From: a bacterium
GTDB taxonomy: Bacteria; Cyanobacteriota; Vampirovibrionia; Gastranaerophilales; Gastranaerophilaceae
Direction: 5' to 3'
Length of the DNA: 32,554 bases
Assembly: GCA_024408855.1 (NCBI GenBank)
Contig: JAKSUQ010000022.1
Coordinates: 1 to 32,554, forward strand
The notes below the pieces were generated by a model that worked only from the letters and a program-made list of their open reading frames with translations, did not search any database and was not told the origin of the DNA. Numbering within the stretch: the first letter of the stretch is position 1; the number at the start of each line of letters is the position of its first letter. The translations under genes were made by a program, and so were the position numbers. This document shows positions 1-7,999 of this stretch, piece after piece.

Positions 1-115
1 TTACAGTTTGCTATTAACGTAAAACCATAGTATTGAATATATCAACAACATAAAAACTTTTCAACTATAAATTTTCTCTTTATTAAGATAATATTCCTAT
101 CAAATTTTTTATTAT

Positions 116-144
116 TTGCAAGCATTTAAATAATTTGCTAAAAT
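116..144 (+). promoter_or_regulatory. sigma70-type promoter of the TrmB-family gene (leaderless)
   Basis: A TTGCAA -35 box at 116-121 and a TAAAAT -10 box at 139-144 are separated by 17 bp. The ATG of the next gene begins 6 nt after the -10 box, where transcription would be expected to start. No Shine-Dalgarno sequence precedes the ATG, so the mRNA is probably leaderless. Confidence 0.6.
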
Positions 145-150
145 CATTTT

Positions 151-978
151 ATGGCAGACTTGATTGAAAAATTAAAAGAGATAGGCTTTAATTCGTATGA
201 AGCAAAGGTTTACATTTCTTTGCTAAAGAAATATCCTGCAACAGGTTATGAAGTGGCAAAATTGGCAGGGATCCCTCAATCCAGAACCTACGACACTTTA
301 AAAGTTCTTTCAGATAAGAATGTTGTTGCAATGTCCAATACTCAACCGGTTACTTACATACCTATTAAGCCAAAACAACTCTTATCAGCTTTCAAAAAAA
401 AGATGGAGTCTACTGTCAGTTATTTGGAAAAACATCTTCCGGAAGTCAAAGACAATTATAATGAACCTATTATCACCATAACTAATCCAAAAGATATGAG
501 AGAAAAGATTTCAGAAGTGATAAAAAATGCAAAGCGTGAGATATATTTAGAAATTTGGTCACAGGATTACAATATTTTTGAAAAAGATTTATTAGACGCT
601 TACAACAGGAATGTAGAAATAAGAATTGTCGGATATGATAATTTCCAATCACGGTTTGGCTTGGTATTTGAGCATGCTTTTGCAAAAGATATTGAAATGT
701 CATTAAAAGGTAGGATGATTGTGCTTGTTGCGGACGATTGTGAAGGGATTATCGGTAAGTGTTCTTCATTTGGAAGTAATAATATTGATGATATCAATAT
801 TGTATGGACAAAAAACAAAAGTATTGTTTTTATTATTAAAGAATTTATTGTGCATGATATGTACTTGGTGGATATTGAAGAAAACTTAGTCGAACAGATA
901 AAATATATTTATGGCAAGGGATTACGACGTCTTAAAGACAAAGTGTTAGGAGTCAATCCCAAATACAAAATTCACTAA
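151..978 (+). CDS. TrmB-family transcriptional regulator
   Basis: The 275-residue protein starts with a TrmB-type winged helix-turn-helix (about residues 1-75) carrying the family signature: short helices around GFNSYEAKVY, then GYEVAKLAGIPQSRTYDTLKVL as the recognition region. A short helical linker (about 75-100) follows, then a C-terminal effector domain (about 105-265) of the phospholipase-D-like fold that binds sugars or other ligands in TrmB proteins. Family members repress or activate sugar transport and metabolism genes; the ligand here cannot be read from the sequence. The gene stands alone, converges on a DUF115 gene 23 bp downstream, and has its promoter directly at the ATG, so the transcript is probably leaderless. 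The family call is firm; the regulon is unknown. Confidence 0.85.
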   Translation: MADLIEKLKEIGFNSYEAKVYISLLKKYPATGYEVAKLAGIPQSRTYDTLKVLSDKNVVAMSNTQPVTYIPIKPKQLLSAFKKKMESTVSYLEKHLPEVKDNYNEPIITITNPKDMREKISEVIKNAKREIYLEIWSQDYNIFEKDLLDAYNRNVEIRIVGYDNFQSRFGLVFEHAFAKDIEMSLKGRMIVLVADDCEGIIGKCSSFGSNNIDDINIVWTKNKSIVFIIKEFIVHDMYLVDIEENLVEQIKYIYGKGLRRLKDKVLGVNPKYKIH

Positions 979-1001
979 AAATTTGTAAATAGAAATGTGT
1001 T

Positions 1002-2672
1002 CTATATTAGTTTGTTTCTTTGCAAAATTTCAACAACATTTTTGATTGCAAGTTTTGTTTTTTCAATAAATTCATCTGCATATTGTGTATCAAAATTTTT
1101 CTTTAATACTGCCAAAACATCTCCTTGCATAGATTGGTATATAAATGCAGATTTAACAATTGATGATACCAATGCCGGAGAGAACACCCCTTTTGAAAGT
1201 ACTTCTATAATGTTATTAATATTATAAAATTCTTCTTTTACAAAATCTTTCATATTAAATTTGAAAGAATCAACAATATTAACGGCATGTATATTTGCAG
1301 GTATGATTAATTCAATATTTTCAAAAGCAGAATGTTTAGTTCCCGCAATTTCTGCTCCGAACGAAGACAGGTTATATACGTTTTCATATTTCAATTCTTT
1401 TATCAAAATTTCAAAATGTTTTATAAACGTTTCATAATCTGATCTTGTGTAGACCTCTCTGCCGGTTACAGATTTTACTTTTACCAATGATTTTTTCTCG
1501 TTATCAACGAGTAACTCATCTTGGGAAATTCTTTCCATTGTTTCTCCGGTAGCATAAGTGATATTGTCTTTGAATGCCAAATCAATACCGGTCATCAAAA
1601 CTTTTGCAAAACCGAATTTTATTGCCAATACCATTGCCAAAGTCGCAGATGAACCGCCGGTTTCATACAAAGGTATGCTTGAATTATCAGACATCATTTT
1701 CTTTATCAATGGGTCAGAGTTAGAAAAAGTTACAAATATTTTGTTAAATTTTTTGTTGTATGTTTGGTAATCGGATCTTATATCTGCAATACAGTTAATT
1801 TTTGATAATGTAACTTCATCTATATCAAGAGTTTCTGAGATATATTGAGCATCCAAACAAACTGCAAAATCAGGAATAATGCCATTTTGAACCAAATATT
1901 TAACAATTTTATTTACTGCAAAAATAACAAATTTATTTCTTTGAGCTTTAATTTTTTCAATGTTTTCGGATAATGACGGACCTGCACCTATTATCAAAGC
2001 TGTTTGACCGAGAAATTTGTTTTCCAAATCTGATGCCAAGTAAAGTTCGCCGTCATTAACCTTTGCGATATTTTCAAGGGTATTATTCAGCCATACTTTG
2101 GAATATTTTGCAATCGTGTTTACATCTATAAGTTTGCTCTTGCAAGCATCATAAACTTTTTGAGTCAGCAATAAAATTTCTTTGTTTTTAATAATTGCAT
2201 AATTTTGTAGGTAAACAATTTCAACTTTATCCTGACTTAAATAAGAGTTTTCTATTTTGGAAACCAATTCATCCAAATCATTAGAAATAAAAATTCGTCC
2301 GCTTGAGAGATGTTCGCTAAGATCTACATTACTCAAAACAAAGTGAAGAAGCATTAAATCAGGTTCATATAAGTATATTTTTGACGAATAAGTATTAAAA
2401 ACTTCATCCAATAAATACCCCATTCCTATTCCGAAAATGACAATAGAATCATTGTTATTCATGTCTTTCTTAATATTAGACTTTAAGTGAGCTTGTATTG
2501 CTTTTCTTGGGTCATTAATATCATCAAGCGGAATTTCATCTTTGAGCAAAATGTAATCATTAGACGGTGTTACACAATAAGATATGCCAACTTTACTTTC
2601 GTCTAAAGAAATTTTTTCTAAACGGCGTTTTAAAGCACTATTATTAATATATTCCAAATTTTTTTCCAGCAT
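1002..2672 (-). CDS. DUF115 / Maf-like (motility-associated factor) glycosyltransferase-type protein
   Basis: This large protein (556 residues from the chosen start) has the DUF115 core, including the nucleotide-binding-like stretch ALIIGAGPSLSENI at about residues 225-238, followed by FVIFAVNKIVKYL and an NGIIPDFAVCLDA segment. DUF115 occurs in Maf proteins, which transfer nonulosonic acids (pseudaminic or legionaminic acid) to flagellin, and in MptE-like enzymes. A NeuB-family synthase and a FliO-like gene lie 6-8 kb away, which favours the Maf role, but this is inference. I chose the ATG at 2672 because AGAGGG stands 9 nt before it. An upstream in-frame ATG at 2714 would add 14 residues but has no clear ribosome-binding site. 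The gene follows the two paralogous exported proteins and is probably co-transcribed with them, although a weak TTTACT-17-TAATTT promoter is visible just upstream. Confidence 0.75.
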   Translation of the reverse strand: MLEKNLEYINNSALKRRLEKISLDESKVGISYCVTPSNDYILLKDEIPLDDINDPRKAIQAHLKSNIKKDMNNNDSIVIFGIGMGYLLDEVFNTYSSKIYLYEPDLMLLHFVLSNVDLSEHLSSGRIFISNDLDELVSKIENSYLSQDKVEIVYLQNYAIIKNKEILLLTQKVYDACKSKLIDVNTIAKYSKVWLNNTLENIAKVNDGELYLASDLENKFLGQTALIIGAGPSLSENIEKIKAQRNKFVIFAVNKIVKYLVQNGIIPDFAVCLDAQYISETLDIDEVTLSKINCIADIRSDYQTYNKKFNKIFVTFSNSDPLIKKMMSDNSSIPLYETGGSSATLAMVLAIKFGFAKVLMTGIDLAFKDNITYATGETMERISQDELLVDNEKKSLVKVKSVTGREVYTRSDYETFIKHFEILIKELKYENVYNLSSFGAEIAGTKHSAFENIELIIPANIHAVNIVDSFKFNMKDFVKEEFYNINNIIEVLSKGVFSPALVSSIVKSAFIYQSMQGDVLAVLKKNFDTQYADEFIEKTKLAIKNVVEILQRNKLI

Positions 2673-2746
2673 AATATTAAGCCCTCTTTTTGTTAAAATT
2701 AGCATGTTTTCCAAGAAAAGTAAACAAAATTTTATTAAAATCCACT

Positions 2747-3637
2747 TTATTCAGTAGGAATTGAGTATCTTCCGTCAATATTTGTTTCAAACTGCTTGAA
2801 AATATCGTTTCCTACCAACTGTTCCAATCTTGCTCTTTTTTCAAAAAATTGTCCTCTTGCTCTTTGATTTTCATCTTGTGCTTCACGATAAAATGTATCT
2901 GTCATCAAAACAACTTCTTTTGAAAGATTTTGAGCGGATAAATAATTGTTATAACTTTTTTTCACCATTTCAGAAGTCATGTTATAAAGCTGTCTTGCTG
3001 ATATGTAATCATAATACATATCTACAACTTTTTGTTGTAAATCTTCAACTTTTCTTACCAATAAAATCATGTCAGCATCAGTAACCTGTGTATACTTATA
3101 GTTTAAGGCTTTTGTATCTTGCGACATAATTCCGAGTGTATTACCGCCAATTAAAGCAGCACTTGCAAGCATTGGATTTCCCATACCGGCTCCGATAAAA
3201 GTTGACATACCGGCAATTGTCGTAAGAACTTTTTTTACGGCATTACTGTCAGGCTTGTCTTTATCAGGATTTGAAAGTTTATATATGGCAAACTTTATGG
3301 TATCGCTATTGGTTGCAGCGCCTTGCCACAATAATGACAGATCATTTTGCATTTCATCATAATCAGATTCGATTATTTGAGAAATTTCTAATGACATCTT
3401 TTTTATGCTTAAATCTGCATACGTTAGCGGCTGATTGTCTTTAATTGTAACTTCTTTTTGCACAATCGGTTTTACATCGGGTTGAATTTCATAGTTAAAT
3501 TTTTTCTCCGGAATATCTGTTGTTCCAAATCTGTAAAATATTTCGTCGGCAGAGTTTACTTCATCCAAAGTCAACTCTGCATAAGAAGCATTAATTGTTA
3601 AAAGCAATATTAACAAAAAGGAGCAGATTCTTTTCAT
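2747..3637 (-). CDS. exported helical protein, paralogue of the upstream gene
   Basis: This 296-residue protein has a clear Sec signal peptide (about residues 1-20, ending at Ala-Tyr-Ala). A DLSLLWQGAATNSDTIKFA segment follows, then a Gly/Ala-rich hydrophobic stretch (about 145-175), and a C-terminal half of long amphipathic helices rich in Leu, Gln and Lys. It is a diverged tandem copy of the product at 3634-4491. The shared landmarks are the LLW-[QK]-G segment, the Gly/Ala stretch, a TD-containing helix ending YYDYISA or YYSYKNT, and an L-x-x-L-[VA]-G near the C-terminus. The helical half and L-x-x-L-V-G ending recall TolC-type outer-membrane factors, but the protein is too short for a full TolC and I do not assign it. 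Its ATG overlaps the upstream stop (ATGA), so the two are translationally coupled. Confidence 0.6.
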   Translation of the reverse strand: MKRICSFLLILLLTINASYAELTLDEVNSADEIFYRFGTTDIPEKKFNYEIQPDVKPIVQKEVTIKDNQPLTYADLSIKKMSLEISQIIESDYDEMQNDLSLLWQGAATNSDTIKFAIYKLSNPDKDKPDSNAVKKVLTTIAGMSTFIGAGMGNPMLASAALIGGNTLGIMSQDTKALNYKYTQVTDADMILLVRKVEDLQQKVVDMYYDYISARQLYNMTSEMVKKSYNNYLSAQNLSKEVVLMTDTFYREAQDENQRARGQFFEKRARLEQLVGNDIFKQFETNIDGRYSIPTE

Positions 3638-4491
3638 TTGTTTTCTCCTTTCTGTTTCGGTTTATATTCGTTTCCTTTGTACAAAACAGAATCAAAGTCA
3701 TATTGGTACATTTCAAGTGCATCAACATTCTTTTTCCCTGCAAGTCTTTGAAGTTGAATATGGTATTTTTTAGCAGACTGTTCAAGTTCGTACTCTTGTA
3801 GCCTCATTGCATCATATAATGCTGTTGATATGGAAACTTCCATAACATTTTTACTCATATTGGCTTTTGAATAATTTTTGCTGTACAAAATCATTTTTGC
3901 TCTTACTGTTTTTAATTGGGTTAAAGTGTTTTTATAGCTGTAATATGAACTTATCAAATCATCTTGCAAATCTTCAATCATGCCGGACAGTTCAATAAGT
4001 TCGGTATCCGTAAGCGGAGTTTCTTGCGGAATATTTTTCTTATTTAACAGAGTTTGAGCAACTCTGCCTGCAGAAAATGCTGATGTTTGAATTGCAGGGT
4101 TAGTTCCCATTAAACTTGGAACAAAAGATGCTCCTGACACAATAGCTGATAAAGTTTTTGCCATTAATGAAGAATGTATTCTCCTTTGAGATTCAGGAGT
4201 AGCAAGTTTCTTTAATGCAAATTCTATCATTTGATTATTTTCAACAGTACCTTTCCATAAGAGTTCTAAATCTTTTATGTCATGTTTTTTTTGCTCATCA
4301 ATAAGTTGTTCCAAGGATGCGGAATCGTTTATTAAAAGAGAATTTTGTAAATCAGTATTATTTTTTCCGGTATTAAGCTCCGGTTTTTCAACTGCTTGCT
4401 TGTCTAAGGTTACAATTTCTCCGGACAGTGAATATGCCGGAACAAGCGTTAAAAATAACGTAAATATACTCCAAACGACTCTCTTAATCAT
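3634..4491 (-). CDS. exported helical protein, paralogue of the downstream gene
   Basis: This 285-residue protein has an N-terminal signal peptide (about residues 1-21, ending PAYS-L). Its layout matches the next gene: an IKDLELLWKGTVENNQMIEFALKKL segment, a Gly/Ala/Ser-rich stretch around SAIVSGASFVPSLMGTNPA, and long helices with the ending L-Q-R-L-A-G. No catalytic motif is visible, and a structural envelope or secretion role is only a guess. The gene has its own promoter, with the -10 box 6 nt before the ATG and no Shine-Dalgarno sequence, so it probably heads a separate leaderless transcript. That transcript would include the 4-nt-overlapping paralogue and perhaps the DUF115 gene. Confidence 0.6.
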   Translation of the reverse strand: MIKRVVWSIFTLFLTLVPAYSLSGEIVTLDKQAVEKPELNTGKNNTDLQNSLLINDSASLEQLIDEQKKHDIKDLELLWKGTVENNQMIEFALKKLATPESQRRIHSSLMAKTLSAIVSGASFVPSLMGTNPAIQTSAFSAGRVAQTLLNKKNIPQETPLTDTELIELSGMIEDLQDDLISSYYSYKNTLTQLKTVRAKMILYSKNYSKANMSKNVMEVSISTALYDAMRLQEYELEQSAKKYHIQLQRLAGKKNVDALEMYQYDFDSVLYKGNEYKPKQKGENK

Positions 4492-4497
4492 ACTTTA

Positions 4498-4526
4498 TTT
4501 ATAACCTAAACCTTGTAAAAAGACAA
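4498..4526 (-). promoter_or_regulatory. promoter of the paralogous exported-protein pair (leaderless)
   Basis: Read on the minus strand, TTGTCT (4526-4521) and TATAAA (4503-4498) are 17 bp apart, and the ATG starts 6 nt after the -10 box. There is no Shine-Dalgarno sequence. The arrangement matches the promoters before 151 and 18330. Confidence 0.5.
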
Positions 4527-4542
4527 ATCCGCCATACAAACT

Positions 4543-5301
4543 CTATTTTACATAAAATGTAGCATTTACATTTGCGCTCAGGTTAATCATTCCGCCTGAT
4601 ACGGGAACTCCGGATGATGCACTTTCCGCTACGGCACCATCAGCGTTTGTATCCATAGCCTTTGCATATCTTGCAATATTATAAGAATATCCGTTATTTG
4701 TACTGCAACTCGATTGCAAAGTTCTTACTCCTGACAAACTTGTATCCATTGCATTTGCTAAAAGTTTTCCTCTTTTGTATGCTTCTTTGGTTGCTTTTAC
4801 TAAGAGATCATTGCAATGGGATTCATAGTCGGATATTGAAAAATTGATGCTGTTTACATTTGTAAAACCTGCATTAATAGCACTGTCTACAATTTTACCT
4901 GTTAAATCAACAGATTTTGTATGAACTAAAACTCTATTGGTAACTTGATAAGTATTAAATATTTTTTTTGAGCCTGAATAGGTATAAATCGGAGTTGCGT
5001 TGAAATCTGCGGTTTTTATATAATCACCATTTTGCGGATTAATCATTGTCTTTAATGTTCCGTAAACCTTATCTGATATTTCTTTGTTATGTTCGGACGC
5101 TTTTTGCATAGATTTTGTATCTGTTGTTAAAACCGTAAATGAAATATCTGTGGTATCAGGAGATATTTCGGTTTTTGAAACGGAATTAACAGTTATGTAC
5201 CCGTCTTCTCTTTTTGTATCATTTGAAACTGCTTGAGTCGACAGAGATGCACAACCTGCAAATAAGCTCAATAATGTAATAGCAATCAATATTTTATTCA
5301 T
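4543..5301 (-). CDS. SIMPL-domain (DUF541) lipoprotein
   Basis: The 252-residue protein begins with a lipoprotein signal peptide and a good lipobox, LFAGC, with the acylated Cys at residue 17. The SIMPL/DUF541 domain fills the rest: YITVNSVSKTEISPDTTDISFTV at about 35-57, a helical middle, the IYTYSG/YQVTNRVLV strands, and a Cys-containing C-terminal half ending in INLSANVNATFYVK. Family members are periplasmic or outer-membrane proteins, some linked to oxidative stress or signalling, without a known reaction. An AAGGAAA ribosome-binding site precedes the ATG. It lies 19 bp after the response regulator gene and is probably the last gene of the histidine-kinase operon. Confidence 0.85.
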   Translation of the reverse strand: MNKILIAITLLSLFAGCASLSTQAVSNDTKREDGYITVNSVSKTEISPDTTDISFTVLTTDTKSMQKASEHNKEISDKVYGTLKTMINPQNGDYIKTADFNATPIYTYSGSKKIFNTYQVTNRVLVHTKSVDLTGKIVDSAINAGFTNVNSINFSISDYESHCNDLLVKATKEAYKRGKLLANAMDTSLSGVRTLQSSCSTNNGYSYNIARYAKAMDTNADGAVAESASSGVPVSGGMINLSANVNATFYVK

Positions 5302-5320
5302 AATTTTTCCTTTCTTTTGT

Positions 5321-5701
5321 TTAATCCTCTAAAATTTTATATGAATCAGGAAATTTTATTGCAGTGGATTTTCTTATATATTCAACTCCAAAGTTATCCG
5401 CAATAAAACTGATATTATAACTTGCTGAAACTATGATAATCTTTGTTTTAAGGTAGTTTTTAAATGTTTTTATTTGTTCTACCAACCATTCTCCTGCAAG
5501 TTTTGGTTCATAATCATTCTCCATTTGCAAGTCGGTTATTATAATATCAAACGGAGAATTATTATTTTCCATCAATTTATTATATCCTTCAGTTGCTGAA
5601 GATGCTGTTATAATTTCACAATTTGCAAACAATTCATTTACGATTTGCGAATGATAGTTCCGCCAACCTTGAACATCATCTACAATAAGAATTTTTTTCA
5701 T
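5321..5701 (-). CDS. single-domain response regulator (receiver only)
   Basis: This 126-residue protein is one CheY-like receiver domain with no output domain. The acidic pair D8-D9, the phospho-acceptor D57 (in IIITDLQM), S92 in place of the usual Thr/Ser, and the conserved Lys K111 are all present. A receiver of this kind passes phosphate on or acts by protein contact. Its ATG overlaps the chorismate mutase stop by 4 nt. The only sensor kinase in the window lies two genes upstream in the same operon and is the obvious partner. Confidence 0.85.
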   Translation of the reverse strand: MKKILIVDDVQGWRNYHSQIVNELFANCEIITASSATEGYNKLMENNNSPFDIIITDLQMENDYEPKLAGEWLVEQIKTFKNYLKTKIIIVSASYNISFIADNFGVEYIRKSTAIKFPDSYKILED

Positions 5702-6051
5702 TTTCTAAGACTTTCAGCTCCGCCCATATACACAAATTCCGGAACAAAATTCTCGCTGCAATTCACAACTACAAGTACCCGTAAGCACATTTTTAGTGAG
5801 TCCGGTACGGGAATTTCATTAAAACATAACATTGGAACATCTTTCCAACGGAGATTTATTCTTGCATACTTAGCCGGAAATTCCGCATTCAAATCCGGAG
5901 TAAGAGAAAATATTACATGGGATATCAACTCCGTTCCGTCTATATTATTTCTTTTAACGATTTCATTCAACAGTTTAATAGTGGCTCCGCCTATTGCTTC
6001 CGAACTGTTTTCGTCTATGGTAATAGCTCCTCGAATGCCTTTTGATATCAT
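5698..6051 (-). CDS. aroH: chorismate mutase, AroH type
   Basis: This 117-residue protein matches the trimeric AroH chorismate mutase of Bacillus, which converts chorismate to prephenate for Phe and Tyr synthesis. Shared landmarks are the N-terminal KGIRGAITI (catalytic Arg7), SLTPDLNAEFPAKYAR, W-x-x-VPMLCFNE (Cys75/Glu78 region) and LKMCLRVLVVVN (the Arg90 region). The length is normal. It overlaps the Nudix stop by one base (TAATG) and the response-regulator start by 4 nt, so it is buried in a signalling operon rather than next to other aromatic amino-acid genes. Confidence 0.9.
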   Translation of the reverse strand: MISKGIRGAITIDENSSEAIGGATIKLLNEIVKRNNIDGTELISHVIFSLTPDLNAEFPAKYARINLRWKDVPMLCFNEIPVPDSLKMCLRVLVVVNCSENFVPEFVYMGGAESLRK

Positions 6052-6605
6052 TAGTTTCCCTTTCTGTTAAAAAGATAATACAACGCTGCAAGAGTATGAG
6101 CAGTCAATACATAGCCTTTTTCTTGCATTTGATTTATCCATTCATAAACTTTCGTTTTCTTTATCCATATTCTGTCTTGAATTATACCACCGTCATCAGT
6201 CGGTACGCAAATTTGTTTCTTATCCTTAATATATGCAATCGCAATGGCACAAGTCTCAGAAACACATCCGGATGAACTTGCAACTTTATTTGCTACTATT
6301 TCAAAATATTCGGCGACAATACCGGCTTCTTCTTTTAATTCTTCTGTTATTGCATTTTCAACGCTTTCGCCTTTTCTTACATCTCCTACAAGTCCGGCAG
6401 GCAATGATATTGTATGTTCCCCTTTGTTTTCTGCCTCTAATGGCGGACGTTTTTCAATAAGAAACAATATTTCATCTTCTGTTTCCGGCAATATGACCAC
6501 TACATCTTTGGCATTCGGTCTGTGAGCATAAACCCATTCATGTCCGTCATATGATGTCGTGCTTTTGAGCTGTAAATATTCCGTATCATACAAAACTTTA
6601 TTCAA
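6051..6605 (-). CDS. Nudix hydrolase, ADP-ribose pyrophosphatase-like
   Basis: The 184-residue protein carries a Nudix box at about residues 74-96: G-x5-E, x7, then EELKEEAGI. The first residue of the REUxEE core is Glu instead of Arg, a tolerated but uncommon change; the metal-binding glutamates are intact. The N-terminal strand pattern and the ISLPAGLV segment before the box resemble ADP-ribose or GDP-mannose pyrophosphatases, though the substrate is not certain. A GAGG precedes the ATG at 11 nt spacing. It sits between the histidine kinase and chorismate mutase genes. Confidence 0.85.
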   Translation of the reverse strand: MNKVLYDTEYLQLKSTTSYDGHEWVYAHRPNAKDVVVILPETEDEILFLIEKRPPLEAENKGEHTISLPAGLVGDVRKGESVENAITEELKEEAGIVAEYFEIVANKVASSSGCVSETCAIAIAYIKDKKQICVPTDDGGIIQDRIWIKKTKVYEWINQMQEKGYVLTAHTLAALYYLFNRKGN

Positions 6606-6629
6606 ACTATATCCTCGTTTTATTAAATT

Positions 6630-7952
6630 TTATGCAGGTATCTTAATGCAAAATTCGGTATACTCACCGATTGTGCTTTCGACAGAAAGTTCTCCTCCGT
6701 GTGCTTTTATTATCTGAAAAGCAAGATATAAGCCGAGTCCTGTTCCTATCTTTTTAAATTTTTTTGTAGCTGAATAATATTTGTTAAAAATTTTTTCAAC
6801 TTCTTTTGGTGAAATTCCTTCTCCTCGGTCTTTAATTTTGATTGTTATATATTTAGGGACCTCTCCTATTGTAATTGTAATCGGAGTTTTGGGGGTTCCG
6901 TAAAGTATTGCGTTTTGAATAAGATTTTTTATAACTCTTGTAAGTTGAAATTTATCTGCGTAAACTCTGATATCTCTTTCAAGTACCAGTTCTATATTGT
7001 TTTTTGTTTTTTGGGAAATTGGCGACATCTCCAAAATAATTTCATTTAAAAACGCTTTAAGCATTATGTTTTCTTTGAATAACGACAGTTTACCAATTTT
7101 ATATGTTTCTAAAACGGTTTGTACTAATTCTAATAATTCTTTATTTGAAGTTTGCATATTTTGCAGTGCAAGTTTTTGTTTTTCACTTATTTTTCCAAAA
7201 CTTTCATTCAAAAATAATTCCACCATATTTGCTTCCGCTATAATCGGAACTTTTAAATCATGTGTAAGTGTTGCAACAAAATCTTCCTTTAAATTTTCGA
7301 GTTCTCTTTGATCCGTTACATTTTTTAAAATTACGATGTAGTGAGGTTTCTTTTCAACTCTTAATGCGACTGAGCTAACAGTAAAATTTGAATCTTTATC
7401 ATTGCATAAAACAGCATCATTGTTATCCCATATAGCAAGCGGTCGTTTGTTATTTAGAATTATATAATCTGTTAATCTTTTCCCTTTTAGAGAATTTTTA
7501 TCAACACAAAACCATTTTAAAACATTATCTGTTGCTCTTAAAATCTTTCCATCAGAATCTGTAATAATCAAACCGTCTGAGAGGGAATTAATCGTTGTTT
7601 CAAGTATTTTATTTTGTTTTGAAAGTTCACTTTGATATTCGTGAACCATGGATTCTCTGTCATGAAAAGTTTCCAACAATCGATTAAGGCTTTCTGTCAA
7701 GACTTCTGCTTCAGGGAAATTATTATTTACTATTTTTTTTGATAAATCACCATATCTTGCTGAATTTATAATCCTTACTGCATCATCATAAAAAGATGTA
7801 ATTTTACTTAATTTTTGTCTTTCTTTTTTTGATTTAAGCCAAAATATCACAATAGAAGTCAGTAATAATAAATTTCCGATTAACGAAATTAGCAAGCCAT
7901 AATCTTTAAGTATTGTTTCAAAATTATACAAAATCATGTTCAATAGACCCAT
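6630..7952 (-). CDS. PAS-containing sensor histidine kinase
   Basis: This 440-residue membrane kinase has one transmembrane helix (about residues 18-39), a HAMP-like/coiled linker (about 40-115), a PAS domain (about 115-215), a HisKA domain with the phosphorylated His231 in ATLTHDLKVP, and a HATPase domain with the N box around N347, the G1 box DRGEG (375-379) and the G2 box GTGLGL (403-408). There is almost no extracytoplasmic part, so the PAS domain probably senses an internal signal. It heads the minus-strand operon with a Nudix hydrolase, AroH and a receiver-only regulator. The start is the first ATG of the frame; a second Met at residue 6 is possible, and neither has a strong ribosome-binding site. 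Confidence 0.9.
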   Translation of the reverse strand: MGLLNMILYNFETILKDYGLLISLIGNLLLLTSIVIFWLKSKKERQKLSKITSFYDDAVRIINSARYGDLSKKIVNNNFPEAEVLTESLNRLLETFHDRESMVHEYQSELSKQNKILETTINSLSDGLIITDSDGKILRATDNVLKWFCVDKNSLKGKRLTDYIILNNKRPLAIWDNNDAVLCNDKDSNFTVSSVALRVEKKPHYIVILKNVTDQRELENLKEDFVATLTHDLKVPIIAEANMVELFLNESFGKISEKQKLALQNMQTSNKELLELVQTVLETYKIGKLSLFKENIMLKAFLNEIILEMSPISQKTKNNIELVLERDIRVYADKFQLTRVIKNLIQNAILYGTPKTPITITIGEVPKYITIKIKDRGEGISPKEVEKIFNKYYSATKKFKKIGTGLGLYLAFQIIKAHGGELSVESTIGEYTEFCIKIPA

Positions 7953-7999
7953 TTAGTTTTTTTATGATATAATTATAACAGAAATTAAGGTATTGATAA

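Noticed and set aside
997-1227. Apparent plus-strand frame opposite the DUF115 gene, and similar frames opposite other genes
   Set aside because: They lie antisense to clearly coding genes, lack ribosome-binding sites and show no recognisable domains.
2715-2746. Promoter for the DUF115 gene as a separate unit
   Set aside because: The TTTACT-17-TAATTT match is weak and the gene is only 74 bp behind the paralogue pair in the same direction, so it was noted in the gene entry and not listed.
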